From Carex sylvatica (Eukaryota; Streptophyta; Magnoliopsida; Poales; Cyperaceae), in contig CAXKVR010000003.1 in NCBI GenBank assembly GCA_964058845.1, forward strand, positions 248,001-312,000: a stretch of 64,000 nt of DNA, in the 5' to 3' direction. The position numbers and the translations under genes were made by a program. The notes beneath the pieces are model-generated. The model saw only the letters and a list, made by a program, of their open reading frames with translations. It was not told the DNA's origin and made no database searches. Shown piece after piece: positions 59,601 through 64,000 of this stretch; the first letter of the stretch is position 1, and every line of letters begins with the position of its first letter.

Positions 59601-60860
59601 ACAATCACCTCACCCAATGATAAATACTTTTCAGACATAATGATAAATACTTTATGTTTCATGGATAAATACTTCTCAAACATAATTATAACTTTTAGTA
59701 AAACATCAATAATAAATATTTCTCAGACATAATGATAAATATTTTATATTATATGGATATAAATACTTTATGTTACATGGATAAATATTTCTCAGACATA
59801 ACTGCAACTTTAGTAAAACATCAATGATAAATACTTCTCAAGCATAATGATAAATACTTTATGTTACATGAATAAATATTTCTAAGACATAATTGTAATT
59901 TTCTTATGCATAAATATTTTCTTATAATTTTGGACAAAAATTTTAACTAAGAATTTTTATTCTCTATTATGTATGTATTCATCCACATATATGTATGTAT
60001 GCACATTATAATTTTCTTATGTGTGGATGAACATATATGTAGATCCTTGTATTTTTTCATTGGAGATGCAATTTTGTTGAAGACGTTTAACTAAGAGGCA
60101 TCATGTCATGGATCACATGCACACTCCTTTTTTAATATGTTAAATCTAATACAACTTAGTATGTATGAAATTTCGATCCAAACTAGATCAAAACTAAGCG
60201 TTTTGACAACATGAGCCCAAGCTTGATCACATGGTTACTAAGTGGTAATGATATAACTTTTATACAAACATTGTATTGGATCATGAGAAGTATATGTTAT
60301 GTATTATCACATGGGATTGCATGTACAAAAGGCTATGTGTGTATATATATATATATGTTGCACGAATTGTAAATTGTTAGTATTTTCTATGGTTTTATAT
60401 GAATTCATATATAATAATCGGTCCAACGGAAGTTTAATGTATATTTTTCATATAAATAATTTAAACCATATAACGTTATTTTTTTTTAATAATTGGTTGT
60501 TATCAATTTTTATCAACTTTAAATTATAATTTTTAGAAAAATATATGTATGTCAAAGACAACGATAAATACTTCTCATAAGCAATGATAAATACTTTATG
60601 TTACATGGATAAATACTTCTCAGACATAATTGTAATTTTCAGTAAAACATATGTACGTCAAAGACAATGATAAATATTTCTCAGATATAATGGTAAATAC
60701 TTATCAGAACAATGATAAATACTTTCTTGAACTTTTTAATAAGTAGTGTTTAATCAAATCAAAGTATTATCATGTCAGGGACATTGATAAATACTTCTGA
60801 GACATAATGATAAATATTTGTTAGAACAATGGTAAATACTTTCTTGAACATCAATAAACA
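59600..60860. repeat. Degenerate ATAAATACTTCTCAGACATAA minisatellite, interrupted
   Basis: A core word of about 22 bp (ATAAATACTTCTCAGACATA) recurs many times in a looser repeat of about 100 bp that also includes ACTTTATGTTACATGGATAA and TTTTAGTAAAACATCAATGA. The array is split at about 59908-60535 by a segment related to the copia leader at 62190-62516. Confidence 0.8.
59908..60310 (+). mobile_element. Copia-leader-related fragment in the minisatellite
   Basis: This stretch is roughly 80 percent similar by eye to 62190-62516. Shared blocks include AATATTTTCTTATAATTTTG, TTTTGACAACATGAGCCCAA and CATTGTATTGGATC. The 62-kb copy follows a copia-type primer-binding site, so this one is probably a fragment of the same family. 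Confidence 0.6.
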
Positions 60861-61039
60861 TACAAATAATTGTTATTAAAGGACAGCATAATTAATGCGG
60901 GGATTGTTAAAAGGACAGTATAATTAATGCGGAAATTATTATTAAATGACAGTAATTAATACGGGGATAAATGAAAATTCTTAGCAAAATTAATGGGGGA
61001 TAAAATACAGTTAAGGAAGTTAATTTGGAGAGAAACAGT

Positions 61040-61075
61040 GGGGGGGGGGGTAAATGGGGGGACAGGGGTGAAGGG
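61040..61075 (+). other. G-quadruplex-type G-run cluster
   Basis: G-runs of 11, 6, 4 and 3 bases lie at 61040-61050, 61056-61061, 61065-61068 and 61073-61075 with short spacers. This meets the usual four-run G-quadruplex pattern and stands out in very AT-rich DNA. Confidence 0.75.
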
Positions 61076-61111
61076 AATGATATAATTATTCATCATTTTA
61101 TGTTCATTAAT

Positions 61112-61590
61112 CACTACTACATAAATGGTCATTGTACACTGCACATTGTACACGGATTTGCCAATATTATATAAAAACCGTGTAGAAATTGTAATTTTTT
61201 GGAAGCCTGAAATATCTATAGGATCTCTACACGGATATTTATTAAAGAATCAGTGTAAAAATTTATGAGAGAGCTACATGGACATTTATTAGGAAATGTA
61301 CACGGCTTATTGTTTAAATAACAGTGTAGAAAGCTTTGAGAGAGCTACACGGATATTTAATTAAAGAACCGTGAAGAAAGGTAGAAATTGTACACGGTTT
61401 GTTTAAATAACAGTGTAGAAAGCTTGTGAGAGCTACACGGACGTTTAATAAAGAGCCGTGTAGAAAGGTAGAAATTGTACACGGTTTTTTTATTTAATTA
61501 ACAGTGTAGAAAGTCTTGAGAGAGTTACATAGACGTTTAATAAAGAGCCGTGTAGAAAGGTTATTTTAGGGTTTTGGTTATATAAAAAGC
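61112..61590 (+). mobile_element. 5' end of a truncated CACTA element
   Basis: It starts CACTACTACATAAATGG. A subterminal array follows in which TACACGG / CCGTGTAGAAAG words repeat about ten times up to 61565, in units of roughly 85-100 bp. TATATAAAAAGCC at about 61581 is a good TATA box. The matching right end was not found in the window, so the element is truncated, or its other end lies beyond the retroelements. Confidence 0.7.
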
Positions 61591-62086
61591 CTTCTCCTTC
61601 CAGTGCTGTTTTGATCAATTTATACTATTTATCTCTGTATTGAATGTTGGTCTTATTTTTGCACACAAGGAGGCCGGATCTGAGATCTTTGAAGTTAATT
61701 TGTATTTCTCCTCTCTATCTTGCTAAAGTTAGTCATGTATATATATATTTCTCTTTTCTTCCTCTAATTTTATGTTACTTATTATTGCTTATTTAGGTCA
61801 ATTATTAATTAATACATGTATGCTTGATTTGTTAAGATAATATAAATAATTAGTGTATTGTGGACTATATTTTGAAAGTGAGGAAGTAAAGAAAATGCCT
61901 AAGGTCTCCATTATCAAATCTAAGGAAAACCGTTGAAGATCAGTCCTAACGCTTTCGCCTAAAGATGTCTGCACTTCAGAACTGTAAGATTTAAATTACT
62001 TTGTTATTTTATTTTGGATTTACGGATTCTGGATTGCTTGTGCTTTTCAATTGCAAAATACGTCATGAATTATTAAGACTATAATT

Positions 62087-62516
62087 TGGTATCAGAGCCA
62101 TCGTAAATTCATATAAGATGCAATTATTATTTTTTTACGAAATTGATTTTCAATGGTTTGTATAAAAGCTATACTGATTCAACTATTTTATATATAAATA
62201 TTTTCTTATAATTTTGGATGAAAATTTTAAAGGAGATTTTTTATTCCCTATTATGTGTGCACATATATGTTGATCAATGGATATGGATTCTTATTGGAGA
62301 TGCAATATGTTGGAGATCTTTAACCAAGAGATATCATGTCATGAATCACATGAGAGCTCTTTTTTGATATGTTTGATCTAATACGCCTTAGTTTGTATGA
62401 AATTCTGGTGCAAACTAGATCATAACCAAGAGTTTTGACAACATGAGCCCAAAATTGAAACGACGCATCTTTTATACACACATTGTATTGGATCTTGAAG
62501 AGTATATGTTATATGG
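62087..62516 (+). mobile_element. Copia-type primer-binding site and leader, truncated
   Basis: TGGTATCAGAGCCA at 62087-62100 is the classic primer-binding site complementary to the 3' end of initiator Met-tRNA, as used by many plant copia elements. The LTR should lie just upstream (about 61600-62085), but its start was not identified. The leader (62101-62516) is shared with 59908-60310 and breaks off where minus-strand gypsy sequence begins. Confidence 0.75.
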
Positions 62517-63349
62517 TTCATGTCAAAAGCCCTCTGCATGGCATCCAACTTGGCGGTGAGAGCGGTGATCTGATCGACCTCAAGTCGGCCTCCTCCAGTT
62601 GCTCGAGTGCCCTCTCGGCCGGACCACTGTTGGTTAGTCGTCATATTATCGATTAAGTTCATTGCCTCAGTAGCCTCTTGATCCATGAGAGCTCCACCTG
62701 CAACTGCATCAACAGAAGTACGAGTGGTATCAGTTAAACCAGCATAAAAAGACTGAACAAGTAACCATTCGGGAATACCATGATGTGGGCAAGAGTATTG
62801 CAATTCCCTAAACCTTTCCCAGGCCTCATTCAATGGTTCATCAGGCCTTTGTCTGAAACTGATCAGTTGAGTCCTAACCTTGGCAGTTCTTTTATAGGGG
62901 AAAAATCTGGTCAAAAACAGTTTGGACAGTTCCCTCCAAGTGGTAATTGAACCCCTTGGTAATGACCCTAACCATTTCTTAGCTTTATCCCTAAGAGTGA
63001 AAGGAAATAAAGCAAGTCTAATATAATCAGCTGTTGTGCCATTAATTTTAATGGTGGCACAACATTCAAGGAAGGTCTGAACATGGGCATGCGGATCCTT
63101 ATGATCCATGCCATGGAATGTGTTTTGCTGCACGATGTTGACAACGCCCGGATTGAAGTTGGGTTGGTTGCCGACAATCCTTGGCAATCGGATTGCTCCT
63201 CTAACATCTCTAGCTCTCGGGACATTGAACTCTCGCAACGTCCTTGGCGCATAGTCTGCTCCTTCTTCATCAGAGTATTGATCCTCGATAGGTGGATCTT
63301 GTTCAACACCGTCATTGGGTGGATCTTGTTCAACACCGTGGTTGTTCAT
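62420..63349 (-). pseudogene. Ty3/gypsy gag, truncated, with a foreign tail
   Basis: This frame starts at ATG 63349 and runs 309 codons. Residues about 1-275 form a plant gypsy Gag: an acidic N terminus with a duplicated GVEQDPP, then the Retrotrans_gag core (AKKWLGSLPRGSITTW, LTRFFPYKRTAKVRTQLIS, LNEAWERFRELQYSCPHHGI, FYAGLT). Gag packages element RNA in the cytoplasm. The last 33 or so residues are not Gag: they are antisense copia leader sequence (62420-62516). No CCHC zinc knuckle and no protease-RT-integrase follow, so the element was cut just after the Gag core. The primer-binding site and LTR lie upstream at 63611 and 63634. Confidence 0.88.
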
Positions 63350-63610
63350 TTCGCTTTGTTCTGGATCTGTCTGGCCTCTGTTGTCGGCTTGTATGGTCCG
63401 TATGAATCTTGTACGGGCCGTACGGAGAGGTGACAGATGTGGTGGTGCTGGAACAAATGTGTTGGAAGTTCGCCCCTTGCTTCTGAGATGGTAGTGGTTT
63501 TTGGGCAGTGACTCTTCCAGTATGTTCCTGCAAAGATGGAATACGAAAAATTAAAATTAAAATCTAGAATCAAGCAAAAATAAGAAAAAGTATATAATTT
63601 TTGTTGACCT

Positions 63611-63627
63611 CCCCGGCAACGGCGCCA
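63611..63627 (-). other. tRNA-Asp-type primer-binding site of the gypsy element
   Basis: On the minus strand this reads TGGCGCCGTTGCCGGGG. It is the exact complement of the 3' end of plant tRNA-Asp including CCA (the plus strand reads CCCCGGCAACGGCGCCA). It sits between the gag leader and the LTR end at 63634, as expected for a minus-strand gypsy element. Confidence 0.92.
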
Positions 63628-63633
63628 AAAACT

Positions 63634-64000
63634 TGATCGCACAGAATATATGCTACAAAGTTTTGGTATAGCAAGGTATACTTTTTAAACCTTTGTTATA
63701 CTCTGTCAATTCAGATAGCAAGTGTACTATCATATCGTTGAGTATGCTCAGGTATCGATCCACAGGGATGGAAGAAAAAAACTGGACTTATCCTAAAATC
63801 ACTTAAGATTCTAGAAATGAGAGAGATTGGTTTGGGTTTAGTTCTAACAATTCTACTGATTTATGACAAGTTTAAAAGACAATAAAATATAATTAAAGTT
63901 ATTTTCAATTGATAAAAGGGCGTTTCCAGGGTTCAGATTTCATTTCTATTCAGCCTCGAGGCATACGGCCCGTACAGATTCCCGTACAGTCCGTATTGGA
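63634..64000 (-). mobile_element. 5' LTR of the truncated gypsy element (cut by window end)
   Basis: On the minus strand the LTR ends GATCA a few bases before the primer-binding site. It shares the GGTATCGATCCACAGGGAT block (about 63751) and the terminal ACTTTG...GCATA pattern with LTRs A and B and the 14859-16345 solo LTR. CG-rich dyads (CATACGGCCCGTACA) begin at about 63961. The upstream part lies outside the window. Confidence 0.85.

Noticed and set aside
63083..63642. Plus- and minus-strand frames near the gypsy gag
   Set aside because: They are antisense or alternate-frame readings of gag and its leader.
1..64000. Known microRNA precursors and complete tRNA or rRNA genes
   Set aside because: No mature sequence of the common conserved plant microRNAs and no cloverleaf or rRNA sequence was noticed by eye; a dedicated scan was not possible.

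Overview
The window is plant nuclear DNA. It is strongly AT-rich and dominated by transposable elements. It holds three well-supported protein-coding genes, two with GT-AG introns, plus many LTR, CACTA, SINE and foldback (MITE) insertions. The proteins belong to families typical of flowering plants. The LOL1-like and AHL proteins would fit a non-grass monocot, but the species cannot be fixed from sequence alone. No prokaryotic, organellar or viral-type gene cluster was seen.

Genes. (1) 22849-25471 (+), seven exons, encodes a 220-residue ER-type membrane protein with an N-terminal ubiquitin-like domain and a C-terminal SAYSvFN domain. (2) 37351-39060 (+), five coding exons, encodes a 143-residue LOL1/LSD1-type protein with three zinc fingers. 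(3) 46947-47753 (-), intronless, encodes a 268-residue AT-hook (AHL) protein with one AT-hook and a PPC/DUF296 domain. They look like independent, conventionally spaced genes. A high-GC stretch at about 52.6-53.3 kb may be a gene relic.

Repeat layout from left to right. 0-8 kb: AT-rich DNA with small MITEs, including a 369-bp foldback at 1544 with a perfect 9-bp target-site duplication (TSD). 8.1-12.1 kb: a MITE, then two Ty3/gypsy-type LTRs of one family, one inside the other. 12.5-16.5 kb: a CACTA element containing a SINE that is itself split by a solo LTR; each of the three layers has its own TSD. 20.3-21.7 kb: a Mutator-like foldback inside another, each with a perfect 10-bp TSD. 25.5 kb: a 362-bp hairpin MITE just after the stop codon of gene 1. 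29-36 kb: further foldbacks, including a 967-bp one with a 29-bp tandem array. 41.1-42.1 kb: a 959-bp foldback. 44.5-45.1 kb: an inverted repeat with a SINE in its loop. 51.8 kb: a second SINE.

54.7-56.5 kb: a non-autonomous CACTA element packed with palindromes. 56.7-59.6 kb: probable remains of a non-coding gypsy element. 59.6-60.9 kb: a degenerate minisatellite. 61.1-64 kb: a truncated CACTA end, then a copia primer-binding site and leader (+). These abut a truncated gypsy element on the minus strand that keeps partial gag, leader, tRNA-Asp primer-binding site and 5' LTR and runs off the window.

The most interesting signals are the layered insertions dated relative to one another by intact TSDs, and a recurring short dyad in the LTRs whose sequence differs between copies while its self-complementarity is kept.
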